DNA from: Rhizobium mesosinicum
GTDB lineage: Bacteria > Pseudomonadota > Alphaproteobacteria > Rhizobiales > Rhizobiaceae
DNA length: 64,000 nt
NCBI RefSeq assembly: GCF_019511345.1
Contig: NZ_JAEUAK010000013.1
Location: 1 to 64,000 of the forward strand
Direction of reading: 5' to 3'
This document shows, piece after piece, positions 35,115-45,500 of this stretch; within the stretch, counting starts at the first letter, position 1; the number at the start of each line of letters is the position of its first letter. Made by a program: the position numbers and the translations under genes. The notes under the pieces were generated by a model, which saw only the letters and a list, made by a program, of their open reading frames with translations, had not been told where the DNA came from and did no database searches.

Positions 35115-36323
35115 TTATCGGTAGGAATATCCGTGGCTGTGGCGCACCAGCTTGCGAGCACGCGGCACGTAACGGCTGGAGGTGAAGGCCTCGTTGCCCA
35201 GCACTGCATAGCGTGGCTCAAAGAGCTTCTTCAAAACCGAGACGTCACCATTGGAATCGGTGGCTTCGAGGTCGGAATCGACGAGATCGAAGACCGTAAA
35301 CTCAGCGGCAGCACCAACACTCAGGCGGTTTTCCATCAATAGCCTGATAACGGACGCAGGCGCATGGGTGACGGCATCGATCACCTTATCGAAGGGCATG
35401 CCGACCGAGAGCAGCTTCGACATGGTCGTCGCCAGGTCCCAGACCGGGAAGTTCATCGAATGACCATGCAGATCGGTGGAAATCGAGAAGGGAAGAAGAC
35501 CACGGGCGATTGCCGCTTCCGCCACCTTGAAGGAGAAAGAAGCGCCGCCATGGCCGATATCGAGGCGGATGCCCTCTGACGCACAGCGTTCGGCGAGGTT
35601 GAAGAGGTCCTCGTCCTCCATGATGCTTGAACCTGCCTTGCCGTTGAAGCAGTGGGTGACGACATCACCGGGGCCGAGGATTTCCAGCACCTCGTCATAG
35701 AGCGCCGGCGGTTCGCCGACGTGCACCATCATCGGCACTTTGAGGATCTTGGCGATCTTCTTGCCGAGCTTGACGGGGGTGACACCCCAGGAGCCGGTGA
35801 TCACATGACTGGCGCGCACCTTGATGCCGACGATGTGCTCGCTGTTTTCGGCATAGCATTCGAGGATACGGTCAAGGTCGATATCCCTGATATCGCGCAG
35901 TTCCGCAACACGATTGCAGGCGACCAGCCCGATGGAGCCGAGGTTCAGGAAGGCCTTGATCCGTTCTTTCGACGGCTCGATGATATATTCGCGGAAGCCA
36001 TGAAAATTGGCTTCACCGGCAGAGCCGGCATCGACGAGTGTCGTCACGCCACGCTCGACGCCGCATTCGGACGGCCGGATCGAGATGTCGGTGCCCCCAT
36101 GCCAGATATGAACATGCAGGTCGACCCAGCCGGGCGAGACGAAGGCGCCTTTGCCGTCGACGCGCATCACGTCATCACCCGCAGCGAGGGATGGGCCGAG
36201 CTTGGCGATCTTGCCATTGGCATCGACCAGAATGTCGATTGCCCCCTCGGGCGTGCCAGGGCCGAAGCCGACGGGTTTTACGTTGGTGAGGAGAAGCGGC
36301 TTGCCCGCTATTTCACCGGTCAT
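35115..36323 (-). CDS. Amidohydrolase/deacetylase family metallohydrolase
   Basis: A 402-residue metallohydrolase resembling the Agrobacterium Atu3266/dihydroorotase-like group. Metal ligands appear in GWVDLHVHIWHGG (HxH), VGIKVRAS (carboxylated Lys position), MMVHVGEPP, VTHCFNGK and the Asp of STDLHGHS. It directly abuts the permease stop (36324), so it belongs to the transport operon. Related enzymes hydrolyse acyl esters or amides of amino-acid-like compounds; here it may act on the imported N-acyl compound before the PLP enzyme. Exact substrate unknown. Confidence 0.83.
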   Translation of the reverse strand: MTGEIAGKPLLLTNVKPVGFGPGTPEGAIDILVDANGKIAKLGPSLAAGDDVMRVDGKGAFVSPGWVDLHVHIWHGGTDISIRPSECGVERGVTTLVDAGSAGEANFHGFREYIIEPSKERIKAFLNLGSIGLVACNRVAELRDIRDIDLDRILECYAENSEHIVGIKVRASHVITGSWGVTPVKLGKKIAKILKVPMMVHVGEPPALYDEVLEILGPGDVVTHCFNGKAGSSIMEDEDLFNLAERCASEGIRLDIGHGGASFSFKVAEAAIARGLLPFSISTDLHGHSMNFPVWDLATTMSKLLSVGMPFDKVIDAVTHAPASVIRLLMENRLSVGAAAEFTVFDLVDSDLEATDSNGDVSVLKKLFEPRYAVLGNEAFTSSRYVPRARKLVRHSHGYSYR

Positions 36324-37193
36324 TTAAAGGTCCTTTCGAAGTTTAGGATCGAGCATATCGCGCAGACCGTCACCGACCATCTGGAGCGAAAGCACGGAGA
36401 GAATGATGGCGACGCCGGGGAATAGCGTCATCCAGTCGGCCTGGCCGATATATTGCCGGCCGGCGGCAATCATCGTGCCCCAGGTCGGGATTTCCGGACT
36501 GACGCCGAGACCAAGGAAAGACAGCCCCGCCTCGGCGAGCATGGCGCTCGCAAAGAGGAACGTCGCCTGAACCAGAATTGGCGAAAGCAGGTTCTTCAGC
36601 ACATGGCGCGTCATGATATGGAAAGTCGAAATCCCCAGCGCCTGCGCCGCCTCGACATAGGGCAACTCGCGGATGACCAGCGTCGAGGCGCGGACAATGC
36701 GGGCAAGACGCGGTGCATAGACGATCGAGAGCGCAATGATGACCGTCGTCAGCGACGGGCCGAGAGCCGCGACAAGCGCAATCGCCAGCAGGATATCCGG
36801 GAAGGCCATCATCGCATCGATCAGGCGGGCGATCGGCGTGTCGAGTTTCTTGAAGAAGCCCGCAAGCAGGCCGAGCGTGACCCCAATCGCCGCCGACAAG
36901 GCAACGACCGCGACGCCGACGAGCAGCGACAGGCGGCCAGCGAAGATGGTGCGCGACAGCACATCCCGGCCGAACTCGTCCGTGCCGAAGAAATATGTCC
37001 CGCTCGGCGGCTTCAGACGGTTGATGATCGAGAGCTTCGACGGCGAATAGGGTGCAACCCATGGCGCCAGGATCGCCAGCAGTGCGAAGATTGTGAGAAT
37101 GAGCAAGCCAAGGGCGACTGTCTTGCGCTTTAGAAACTGGCGGATGAATTTGCGGCCTTCGCTTTCGGCCGGCTTGATCGCAATATCCGTCAT
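36324..37193 (-). CDS. Peptide-type ABC transporter permease (DppC/OppC type)
   Basis: A 289-residue permease starting MTDIAIKPAESEGRKF. Signature segments are FGTDEFGRDVLSRTIFAGRLSL, the DppC hallmark, and the EAA-like loop YVEAAQALGISTFHIMTRHVLKNL. Six membrane segments are visible. The ATG at 37191-37193 overlaps the stop of the first permease. The frame stays open up to 38249, but that extension is an out-of-frame reading of the other permease. Confidence 0.92.
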   Translation of the reverse strand: MTDIAIKPAESEGRKFIRQFLKRKTVALGLLILTIFALLAILAPWVAPYSPSKLSIINRLKPPSGTYFFGTDEFGRDVLSRTIFAGRLSLLVGVAVVALSAAIGVTLGLLAGFFKKLDTPIARLIDAMMAFPDILLAIALVAALGPSLTTVIIALSIVYAPRLARIVRASTLVIRELPYVEAAQALGISTFHIMTRHVLKNLLSPILVQATFLFASAMLAEAGLSFLGLGVSPEIPTWGTMIAAGRQYIGQADWMTLFPGVAIILSVLSLQMVGDGLRDMLDPKLRKDL

Positions 37194-38134
37194 CAGTAGC
37201 GCACCCTCGGATCGACGAGCAGGTAGAGCATGTCGATCGCAAAATTGATCAGGACGTAGAGCGCCGCAATCACCAGCAGCGCACCCTGGATAACAGGATA
37301 ATCGCGACGCAGGACGGCCGAGACGACGAGATTGCCGACGCCCGGAAGACCAAAGACGGTCTCGGTCACGACGGCGCCAGAGATCAGGACGGCGGCGGTG
37401 AGACCCAGGACGGTCAGGATCGGGATCAGCGCATTCTTCAGGGCGTGCTTGAGGACAACCCTGCGCTCGATCAGCCCCTTGGCCCGCGCCGTGCGGATAT
37501 AATCGTCGCCGAGCACGTCGAGCATCGAGGCCCGGGTGAAGCGCAGGATGAGCGCCGAGGAGACGATACCGAGCGCGAAGGCAGGCAAGGTCAGGTGGTA
37601 CATGCGGTCGAGGAATGTCGAGCCCGGTCCGCCATATCCGGAAACGGGGAACAGGCCGAGGCGAACGGCAAAGACCTGCATCAGGATGAGGCCGAGCCAG
37701 AAGCTCGGAATGCTGGCGGCAAACATCGCCAGCGTCGTTGCCGCCTGATCGACGAAGGAGCCACGGCGGTAGGCGGCGTAGATGCCGATCGGAAGCGCGA
37801 TGAGGCTGGCGATAGCAAGCGAGAAGATCGTCAGAAAAAAGGTCGGTTCGGCGCGATCGAGCAGCGCAGACGTCACGGGCATGTTGAGGAAGATCGACTG
37901 TCCGAGATTGCCCTTCAGTAATTGGCCTACATAATAGAGGTATTGCACGCCGATCGATCGATCGAGACCAAGGCTGGCCCTGAGATCGGCGACGTCCTGC
38001 GGCGTCGCATCGGGGCCGAGCATGACGGCAGCCGGATCGCCAGGGGTGACGCGCACGATGATGAAGACAATCGTAACGACGAGGAACATCACCACGATCA
38101 TGCCAAGCAGGCGCTGAAAAATGTAACGTATCAT
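37193..38134 (-). CDS. Peptide-type ABC transporter permease (DppB/OppB type)
   Basis: A 313-residue permease with the DppB-type start MIRYIFQRLLGMIVVMFLVVTIVF and the conserved RVTPGDPAAVMLG segment. The C-terminal YPVIQGALLVIAALYVLINFAIDMLY is also diagnostic. The start at 38134 was chosen for the family-typical N-terminus. It follows the binding-protein gene after a 78-nt gap containing a stem-loop. Its stop overlaps the start of the DppC-type gene. Confidence 0.92.
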   Translation of the reverse strand: MIRYIFQRLLGMIVVMFLVVTIVFIIVRVTPGDPAAVMLGPDATPQDVADLRASLGLDRSIGVQYLYYVGQLLKGNLGQSIFLNMPVTSALLDRAEPTFFLTIFSLAIASLIALPIGIYAAYRRGSFVDQAATTLAMFAASIPSFWLGLILMQVFAVRLGLFPVSGYGGPGSTFLDRMYHLTLPAFALGIVSSALILRFTRASMLDVLGDDYIRTARAKGLIERRVVLKHALKNALIPILTVLGLTAAVLISGAVVTETVFGLPGVGNLVVSAVLRRDYPVIQGALLVIAALYVLINFAIDMLYLLVDPRVRY

Positions 38135-38171
38135 GAAGTCTGTCCCGGTGCCGGGCGGCACAATGGAAGAA

Positions 38172-38200
38172 GGATACCGGCGCAGGGCGCACCGGTATCC
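38172..38200 (-). terminator. Stem-loop between binding protein and permease
   Basis: GGATACCGG (38172-38180) and CCGGTATCC (38192-38200) pair perfectly around an 11-nt loop, just after the binding-protein stop on the minus strand. There is no T-run; differential expression within the operon is the likely role. Confidence 0.55.
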
Positions 38201-38212
38201 CGCGATTGAGCG

Positions 38213-39739
38213 TTACTTCTTGACCGAGGCGTTCCAGAAATATGGCCACGGAGCCGGATCGACGCCTTCAAGCTTGGTCGATTTGGCCGAGACGGCGTTG
38301 AAATCGCCGATCTTCATGTAGGGCAATTCGTCATACATGGCCTTCTGGACATCGGCCCAGAGTGCAATCCGCTTCTGCGGATCGACCTCGGACGTGAAGG
38401 CATCGACGACGCTCTTGCGCGCCGGCGTATCCCACCAGCCGGGCGAGCTCGGAGACAGCGACCCGATCAGCGCCGGTTCCGGCAGGAAGGGGCTGTGGGT
38501 GATGTAAATATCCCAGAGCTTCGGATCTGTGCGGCGCTGCGTCAGCGTCGCCCAGTCGACGACCTGCAGGTCGACGGCAAAGCCGGCTGTCTTCAGGTAT
38601 TCGGCCGCAACCTGCGCCATCTTGTAGTGGAATTCATACTGGCGGCTGGTTAGAATGCGGATCGGCTCGCCATTATAGCCGGCCTTTTTCGCCGCTTCGG
38701 CGGCGCCTTCGGGATCGGCGACATTGTAATTGCCCTCGACACCGGCATCCGTATTCCAGACATACGACTTTGGATAGATGTCACCGTCGAGCGTATAGAA
38801 ATCCGTGCTGCCGAAGGCGGCCGCAAGCATGTCTTCCATGCTGAGCGCCTGACGGATTGCCTTGCGGACCTCGACGTTCTTGGCAAGGCCTTCCTTCGTG
38901 TTGAAGACGAAGACCGGATAACCGAATGGCTTCAGGATGACCGGCTGCGACGCGCTCGATGCCTTCAGCTTGTCGAAGGATTCAACCGGGATCGAGTCGA
39001 CATAATCGTACTGGCCGGAAACGGCGGCCTCGACGCGGGTGTTCGGGTCCGGAACCGGTACGAAACGGATTTCGTCGAGATACTGGTGACGGGCGCCGCC
39101 ATAACCGTCACTCTCACCGTCACGCGATTTATAGCCATCGAAACGGACGAGCTGGATATACTGGTCCGCCTTGCGCTCCTTCAGCATGTAGGGACCGGTG
39201 CCGATGAATTCCTTCATCGGCTCATCCTGTTTTTCAGCGGGGATGATGATAGCGGCCGAGTTGTTGAAGGCGAGCAGCGAGGTCAACGGCGCATAGGGCT
39301 GCTTCAGGGCGATCTTGACAGTCGCCGGATCGGCGGCGGTGATGGAGTCGATGAAGCCTGCTACCTGCTTGCCGCGCGAGGCGATCTTCATCCAGCGGTT
39401 CAGCGAGGCAACGACATCTTCCGAGGTCATATCGGAGTTATCGTGGAACTTGATGCCGGTGCGCAGCTTGATCGTATAGGTCTTACCGTCAGCACTGATT
39501 TCTGGCAGGTTTTCGGCCAGAAGCGGCGTGACATTCCACTTCTTGTCGAACGTATAGAGCGTTTCGAAAATATGCTGCGTGACGATGCCGACGAGGTCGG
39601 CAGTCGAGGACATCGGGTCAAGCGTCGGCGGCTCGCCGATCGTCGCGACGTTGGCAACGCCACCCTTTTCCTGAGCCACCAAGGTTGCCGGCAAGGCGAC
39701 CAGCGCAGTGCCGAGAAGGAATGCGACAAAAGTCTTCAT
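38213..39739 (-). CDS. ABC transporter substrate-binding protein (family 5)
   Basis: A 508-residue periplasmic binding protein of the peptide/nickel family. The signal peptide is MKTFVAFLLGTALVALPATLVAQ. The mature protein begins GGVANVATIGEPPTLDPMSSTADL, with the family motif TYTIKLRTGIKFHDNSDMTSEDVVASLNRW. GGGAG lies before the ATG. It is the first gene of a seven-gene minus-strand operon (39739-31443). Adjacent enzymes suggest an N-acylated amino acid, dipeptide or amino-sugar-like ligand and not a generic peptide. Confidence 0.92.
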   Translation of the reverse strand: MKTFVAFLLGTALVALPATLVAQEKGGVANVATIGEPPTLDPMSSTADLVGIVTQHIFETLYTFDKKWNVTPLLAENLPEISADGKTYTIKLRTGIKFHDNSDMTSEDVVASLNRWMKIASRGKQVAGFIDSITAADPATVKIALKQPYAPLTSLLAFNNSAAIIIPAEKQDEPMKEFIGTGPYMLKERKADQYIQLVRFDGYKSRDGESDGYGGARHQYLDEIRFVPVPDPNTRVEAAVSGQYDYVDSIPVESFDKLKASSASQPVILKPFGYPVFVFNTKEGLAKNVEVRKAIRQALSMEDMLAAAFGSTDFYTLDGDIYPKSYVWNTDAGVEGNYNVADPEGAAEAAKKAGYNGEPIRILTSRQYEFHYKMAQVAAEYLKTAGFAVDLQVVDWATLTQRRTDPKLWDIYITHSPFLPEPALIGSLSPSSPGWWDTPARKSVVDAFTSEVDPQKRIALWADVQKAMYDELPYMKIGDFNAVSAKSTKLEGVDPAPWPYFWNASVKK

Positions 39740-39791
39740 TTCATGCTCCCGATTTGATGTTCCACAATTATGTTATGAAGGTTTTTATAAT

Positions 39792-39819
39792 AGAATAGCG
39801 ACGAGAACGGTTCTGTCAA
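39792..39819 (-). promoter_or_regulatory. Candidate sigma-70 promoter of the peptide-type transport operon
   Basis: On the minus strand a perfect TTGACA (39814-39819) and TATTCT (39792-39797) are 16 nt apart, about 50 nt upstream of the binding-protein start. Confidence 0.5.
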
Positions 39820-40359
39820 TCGAGAAAGCGGTTCCATCTGCGGAAGAGAATAGACGTGCCTGTTGGGACGAGTTCCGACCTATCGTCGGAACAGGAGCGC
39901 CACCTCTCTATTCCGGCCGCAGCGATTGAATAAGATGAAACTTGTTGTTCAAGTCGAACACCGCTTCCCGAAAGATTCAACCATGAATTACGCGCGGCGT
40001 GGAAAGCATATCTCAGGTTATTTGATCGCCTCTGTCTACTTTGGATGAAGTAGATCATATCAGACTAAAGTCCGTGTTCTGCAGCGCACAAAAAAGCTAA
40101 ACACCCCTGTTGCTGGTAATCGAGGACAGCGTATGGGCGTCGAAAGTGATCCTCTAGGAGGGCTGCCTGGATGGAGTTTGATCTGGCGAGGGCTGCCATG
40201 TGCGGCAACATCGAAGGCAGTTTTCGTTTCAGCCGTTGATCATTTGCACGCGCGATGAGCCGTCGGAGATCCGGCGGAGGTATTCCTGGTACAGACGAGC
40301 TTTCTCAATTGTAACTACTCTCATAGGCAAGTTGAAACACGCGATCCGCAGGAGAAGTC
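39820..40359. other. Gene-free spacer before the glycan cluster
   Basis: About 540 bp with only short, unsupported open frames on both strands. I see no RNA gene, strong repeat or recognisable gene fragment. It separates the minus-strand transport operon from the plus-strand glycan cluster, and the promoter of the latter should lie in its right part. Confidence 0.5.
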
Positions 40360-41349
40360 ATGAAGAAAGTGCTTGTAGCAGGCGGTGCCGGTTTTCTCGG
40401 ATCACATTTGTGCGATAGACTTTTAAATCGCAGCGACATCGAAAAGCTCATCGTTGTCGACAATCTTTGGACTGGACTTGAGGCCAATATTCTCCATATC
40501 CGGGACCCTCGCTTCCAGTTTGTAAGATCCGATGTTGAAAACCTTCAGACTTCGGACAAGTTTGACGAAGTATACCACCTTGCCTCTCCCGCATCGCCGC
40601 CGTGGTACATGAGTGAACCCAAGAGGACCATTTCGGCAAATCTCATCGGAGCTTTCCGTCTCCTGGACCTTCTGAAAAAAGGGGGGCGCTTTTGCTTTAC
40701 GTCTTCTTCAGAGGTCTACGGCGATCCGCTCGTTTCCCCGCAGCCGGAATCCTATAAAGGGCAGGTCGATTGCACCGGGCCTCGCTCGTCCTATGACGAA
40801 AGCAAACGCTGCACGGAGTCGTTGCTGTTTGAAATGCAGCGCACGCAGGGGCTGGATGTCAAAATCGTTCGCCCCTTCAACGTGTACGGACCAAGGACGC
40901 GACCGGACGACGGCAGGGCGGTCTCCAACTTCGTCTCGCAGGCACTGACGGGCCGCCCCCTTACCGTGTACGGGGATGGTATGCAATCCCGCAGCTGGGG
41001 CTACGTCGATGACATTATTGACGGCTTTGCGCGTTATTTCTGGATGAACGACACAGACTACCGGGGGCCGCTCAACGTCGGGAACGATCGGGAGATCTCT
41101 GTCCTCGAAGTGGCTCAGTATGTCTCGCGCCTGATGGGCGGAATTCCTATCGTCTTCGAGCCCTCGCCACCGCATGATCCCACGAATAGACGGCCGGATC
41201 TGACGAATGCAAACTACGTCATGCCCGAGTGGTCGTGCTCGATCAGCTATGAGGAAGGCGTTTCAAGGACATTGGACTGGTTCAGACAGGAGATGGACAT
41301 CACTGCGGCGCAGGCGGAATCCCTCCAACTGGCCAAGACAGGACGCTGA
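40360..41349 (+). CDS. NAD-dependent epimerase/dehydratase, UDP-glucuronate-decarboxylase-like
   Basis: A 329-residue extended SDR acting on nucleotide sugars. It has GGAGFLGSH (residues 8-16) for NAD, catalytic TSSSEVYGD, and Y145-x-x-x-K149 in SYDESKR. The sequence PFNVYGPRTRPDDGRAVSNF and the overall pattern match UDP-xylose synthase/UDP-glucuronate decarboxylases. It would supply an activated sugar for the glycosyltransferases that follow. AGGAG lies 8 nt before the ATG. It leads the six-gene plus-strand cluster. Confidence 0.87.
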   Translation: MKKVLVAGGAGFLGSHLCDRLLNRSDIEKLIVVDNLWTGLEANILHIRDPRFQFVRSDVENLQTSDKFDEVYHLASPASPPWYMSEPKRTISANLIGAFRLLDLLKKGGRFCFTSSSEVYGDPLVSPQPESYKGQVDCTGPRSSYDESKRCTESLLFEMQRTQGLDVKIVRPFNVYGPRTRPDDGRAVSNFVSQALTGRPLTVYGDGMQSRSWGYVDDIIDGFARYFWMNDTDYRGPLNVGNDREISVLEVAQYVSRLMGGIPIVFEPSPPHDPTNRRPDLTNANYVMPEWSCSISYEEGVSRTLDWFRQEMDITAAQAESLQLAKTGR

Positions 41350-41380
41350 ACGTATTCCGACCCTGGCACAAAGTGTGGTT

Positions 41381-42559
41381 ATGAGTGGCGCTATACCGCG
41401 TGACATGAGGGATAATGTCTTTCCCGTGCCTATCCGATACCTGGATCTTTCATCGGATTGCGTAGGCGCGAATGGCGCGACGATCGGCGCGGGGCTGGTC
41501 ATCTTCGTTTCCGAAGGCCTTCCAGTCGGTCAGGCTTATCTCACTGCCTCGGAAGACCAAAGTGCGCTGGCTGCGCGCGCCGTACTGCCAGAGTCCATCG
41601 AACATGCTCGGAACGTGATGCAGACGCCGATCAGGAACCGCGACGTCAGCCTCTTGATCTGCACCAAGGATCGGCCGGATGAACTGGCCAGATGCCTCGC
41701 GTCAATCCCCAGGCAGTCTCTGTCTCCGGTTGAGGTCATCGTCGTCGACAACGCCTCAACCGGCGATGCTACCCGCCGCGCCGTGGAGGCGGCCGGCGCG
41801 ACCTATGTGCGCGAGAACAGGGTCGGTCTGGATTACGCTCGCAATGCCGCCGTACGCGCGGCAAAGACCGAGTTCCTGGCGTTCACGGATGACGACGTTG
41901 TCCTGCACGAACGTTGGCTGGAGAACCTGATGAAGGCCTTTGACCGGCCTGAGATCGGATGCGTTACCGGCCTTGTCCTTCCCGGAGAGCTTTCCACGCC
42001 CGCGCAGCTGATATTCGAAACCCATTGGGGATTTGGCAGAGGTTATAAGCGTCAGGACTTCGGTCAGGACTTCTATCGCCAGAGCGCGCCATTCGGGGCG
42101 CCTGCCTGGCTGATCGGCGCGGGTGCAAGCCAGGCATTCCGGCGCCAGGTATTCGACGATATCGGATTGTTCGACGTGCGGCTGGATATGGGTGCGGCAG
42201 GGTGTTCGGGCGATTCCGAGTTCTGGAATCGGCTTCTCCATCACGGCGGCACTTGCCGCTACGAACCGACGGCAGTTTCCTGGCATTTCCATCGCAAGGA
42301 GATGAAAGGGCTCGCCAAACAGATCCGTCAATATATGAGCGGTCATGTGGCGGCTTTGCTGGTCCAGTACCAGAACACCGGAAACCGGGGCAATCTGCGG
42401 CGCATCCTCTTTGCCCTGCCCCGGTACTACTTTCGAAAATTGGGGAAACGGCTGCCCGGGGGAGCGACCTCGGACACCTTCTTTCTGAAGGAGGAAATAC
42501 TGGGATGCCTGAACGGCGCCTGGTATGTGCTTCGCCGCTGGAAGATGCCGGCATGGTAA
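41381..42559 (+). CDS. Family 2 glycosyltransferase
   Basis: A 392-residue GT-A fold glycosyltransferase. The catalytic domain begins near residue 88 with VSLLICTKDRPDELARCL and contains VEVIVVDNAS and the nucleotide-sugar/metal motif FTDDDVVLHERWL. A preceding 85-residue region has no clear match, while LIGAGASQAFRR and SGDSEFWNRLL belong to the acceptor part. There is no membrane segment, so it is cytoplasmic or peripheral. The start at 41381 lies 31 nt after the epimerase; a GTG at 41375 is an alternative. Its 3' end overlaps the next gene. Confidence 0.85.
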   Translation: MSGAIPRDMRDNVFPVPIRYLDLSSDCVGANGATIGAGLVIFVSEGLPVGQAYLTASEDQSALAARAVLPESIEHARNVMQTPIRNRDVSLLICTKDRPDELARCLASIPRQSLSPVEVIVVDNASTGDATRRAVEAAGATYVRENRVGLDYARNAAVRAAKTEFLAFTDDDVVLHERWLENLMKAFDRPEIGCVTGLVLPGELSTPAQLIFETHWGFGRGYKRQDFGQDFYRQSAPFGAPAWLIGAGASQAFRRQVFDDIGLFDVRLDMGAAGCSGDSEFWNRLLHHGGTCRYEPTAVSWHFHRKEMKGLAKQIRQYMSGHVAALLVQYQNTGNRGNLRRILFALPRYYFRKLGKRLPGGATSDTFFLKEEILGCLNGAWYVLRRWKMPAW

Positions 42560-45500
42560 CCGCATCGAAGCCGGACATATCGTTCCTTATCCCCGCCTAC
42601 AACGCGGCGAAAACGCTGGCCGACTGCCTCGGCAGCTTGCAAAAACAGTCGGCGTCGAACTGGCAGGCGGTGGTCGTCGATGACGGATCGAAAGACGATA
42701 CCTGGCAAGTGCTCCAGGTCTTTGCGAAAGCGGACAGGCGGATCCTGATCCACCGTCAGCCAAATGCCGGCGCATCCGCAGCGCGTAACGCAGCCGCCGC
42801 GTTTGCGACCGCTCCCCTGCTTTGCATGCTTGATGCGGACGACTGGCTGGACCCTGCTTTCATCGAAAACATGCTGCCGGTTGCCGCCGATGGCCAGCAA
42901 CCGATCATTGCCTATTGCAGCCATCGCCGTGTCACGCCGGACGGCCGGATGCTGCATGTCGAAATACCCCCCGATCTCAAAGGCGACAGAGCAAAGTGGG
43001 AATTCTCGTCCTTCTGTGCGCTCGCCATTCATACGGTGGTCTTTCCGCGAGACCTTTTCATCCGGCTGGGCGGTTTGGATGTCGAACTGCAGACTTGCGA
43101 GGAATGGGATCTCTGGCTCCGTATGGCGTTTGCAGGAGTTTCGTTCCGGCAGGTCGACGGGTGCCTTGCCTTCTATCGCATGAAGACCGGCTCTCTCTCC
43201 AGTGACCCGCTGAAAATGCTGAGGGATGCAGTCCGCGTCACCAACAGGGCGCAAGCGCTATGGTTGAAGGAGGGACATCCACACTCTGATGAGGACGCCC
43301 GATGGACGGCGCCTGCTCTCGGTCAACTGCGAATGCTCGCCTGGGTCGCCTCAGTCAACCTCTGTGAGAGAGACGCACTTGCCGCGCTTGCAGAGCTTCT
43401 GCCCGAATTTCCCGACGCTTCCGGTTATGAAAACTTCCTGAGTGAAGTGATATTGCACGGATTGAAGATCGGCCTGAAAGTCGTGCGCCCCGCCAATCTC
43501 ATCGACGTGTTGGAGCGTTGGAAGCCTGCATTCCTCGATCTCGTCCAATTGCTTGAGCGGCACTCCCTGCCCGGCACCGGGCGCAGGGTGGAAGAACTCG
43601 TTGTCTGGTCGATCTCGGCGTCCGACATGTCTTGCTCCTTCGCGCTCGGCCATCTGCAGGTGGCCGCCATCGATATCGACAAACTGGCCCGGGTCCCCAA
43701 GGTTGACGGGGCCGATACGCTGCTGCTGCACGTCTTTGCTGGAGGGCTCTATATCGGATCGCATGTCGGCCCCTTATGGGGAGATCTCTCCGTTCGTACT
43801 CAGATCCGACTTATCGTCGAAGAATTACAGGCCGAAGATCGGCTACCCACGCCTTTAACATTCTCCTTTGCCCGCTCTTGGGCGACCGGAGCCGTTCGCA
43901 ATATGAGAGCTTTCGGCAAAATTGTCCGACAGCCCAGCGGGCGACGGCGGCAGATCAAGCATCTCTTGAAAAAGGTCCATCTGACCGCACTCGTCGAAAC
44001 TGCAGCTAGAGGACGAGAGAATAATGACGCGTGCTTGCTGGAGACGGAATCCGACTACCAGAAACGGCGCGCCACCCCTGCCGTCGCGAGGACCGACAAG
44101 CCTTCTGAGGTAGGAGGAATACAAACGGCTCCGCCTGAAGCGGCGACAAAAAAGGAATATTGGGAACGTTTTTTCGAGCGCCCGGATCCGTGGAACTACG
44201 TATCGGTATATGAACAGGTCAAGTATGAGCAGACGCTGAGCCTCATTCCGAATGGGGTCGCAAAGGCCCTGGAGCTTGCCTGCGCGGAAGGGCTGTTCAC
44301 GGTAAAGCTTGCGCAAAAAGTAGGCTTCGTGACGGCTGCCGACATTTCCAGCCGCGCCGTTGAAAGGGCAGCCGAGAGATGCCGGGATCTTCCAAACGTG
44401 GAGCTTCGCGTCCTGGATTTCGTCGAAAACGAACTTCCGCCCGAACAGGATCTGATTGTCTGTTCGGAGGTCCTCTACTTCATGGATGACGAGGCAAGTC
44501 TGGAACAGGTGTGCGGGAAAATCGCGGCCGCCTTGAAACCGGGCGGTTACCTTGTCACGGCCCACGCCCATCTCCGGCGCGACGAGCCTGGCAGAACCGG
44601 GTTCGACTGGAACAATCCGTTTGGCATGGGCACGATCAAAAAGGTCCTGTCAAACCTGCCTGATCTAATACTGGAGGAAACGATCGAGACCGAGCTTTAT
44701 GCCGTTCATCGGTTCGCAAAGCGCAATACGGCAGTCCCAGTCGTGCATATCGAGCCCCATGGTGTGCCTCTCGATACAGACGTCGCCAAATACATTATCT
44801 GGGGGCCGGCCGGCGTCGATCGCGAGGCCGCAAGGGCAAATGAGGTCGTGACCTCGGTTCCGGTACTCATGTATCACAGAATCGCGCTCGACGGGCCGGA
44901 CCCGCTCCGCCGTTTTCGGGTGATGCCGGATGACTTCCGCAAGCAGATGCAGTTCCTCCGGCGGCAGGGCTATTATGCGCTGAGCGCCGAGAGCCTGACC
45001 AACCTGTTGCGTGACGGCAAACCCATCAAGGGGCGACCCTTCGTTCTGACCTTTGACGACGCCTATCTCGATTTTCTCACCGATGCCTTTCCGATTCTGG
45101 CCGAAAGCGGGTTCAGCGCGGACGTCTTTGTGGTGACGGATAAGGTGGGCGGCAGGTCGGAATGGGATGCCGGTTATGGGGATACGGCACCGCTGATGTC
45201 CTGGGCCGATATAAAGAGCCTGCACCGGCAAGGAATCGGTTTCGGGTCTCATCTCGCGTCTCACAGGCCGGCAAGTTCGCTGGACAATGCTACATTGTTG
45301 AATGAAGCGGTTCTTTCGCGCGATGCGCTGGAAAGCCGGCTGGGCGAGGCCGTGAGGTCCATCGCGCTACCTTTCGGTTCCACCGACTTCCGCGTTCCTG
45401 GCATTCTTGCTCAAGCGGGCTACGAGACCGGCTTTTCAACAAAGCCAGCAAGGACGAGCTTTTCGGACCATCCCTTATCCCTGCCACGCCTTGAAGTTCG

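Noticed and set aside
36324..38249. 641-codon reading frame as a permease fusion
   Set aside because: The N-terminal 350 residues are the other permease read out of frame; the true gene starts at 37193.
39820..40359. Several 60-80 codon frames in the spacer
   Set aside because: No ribosome-binding sites, no family resemblance and mutually overlapping.
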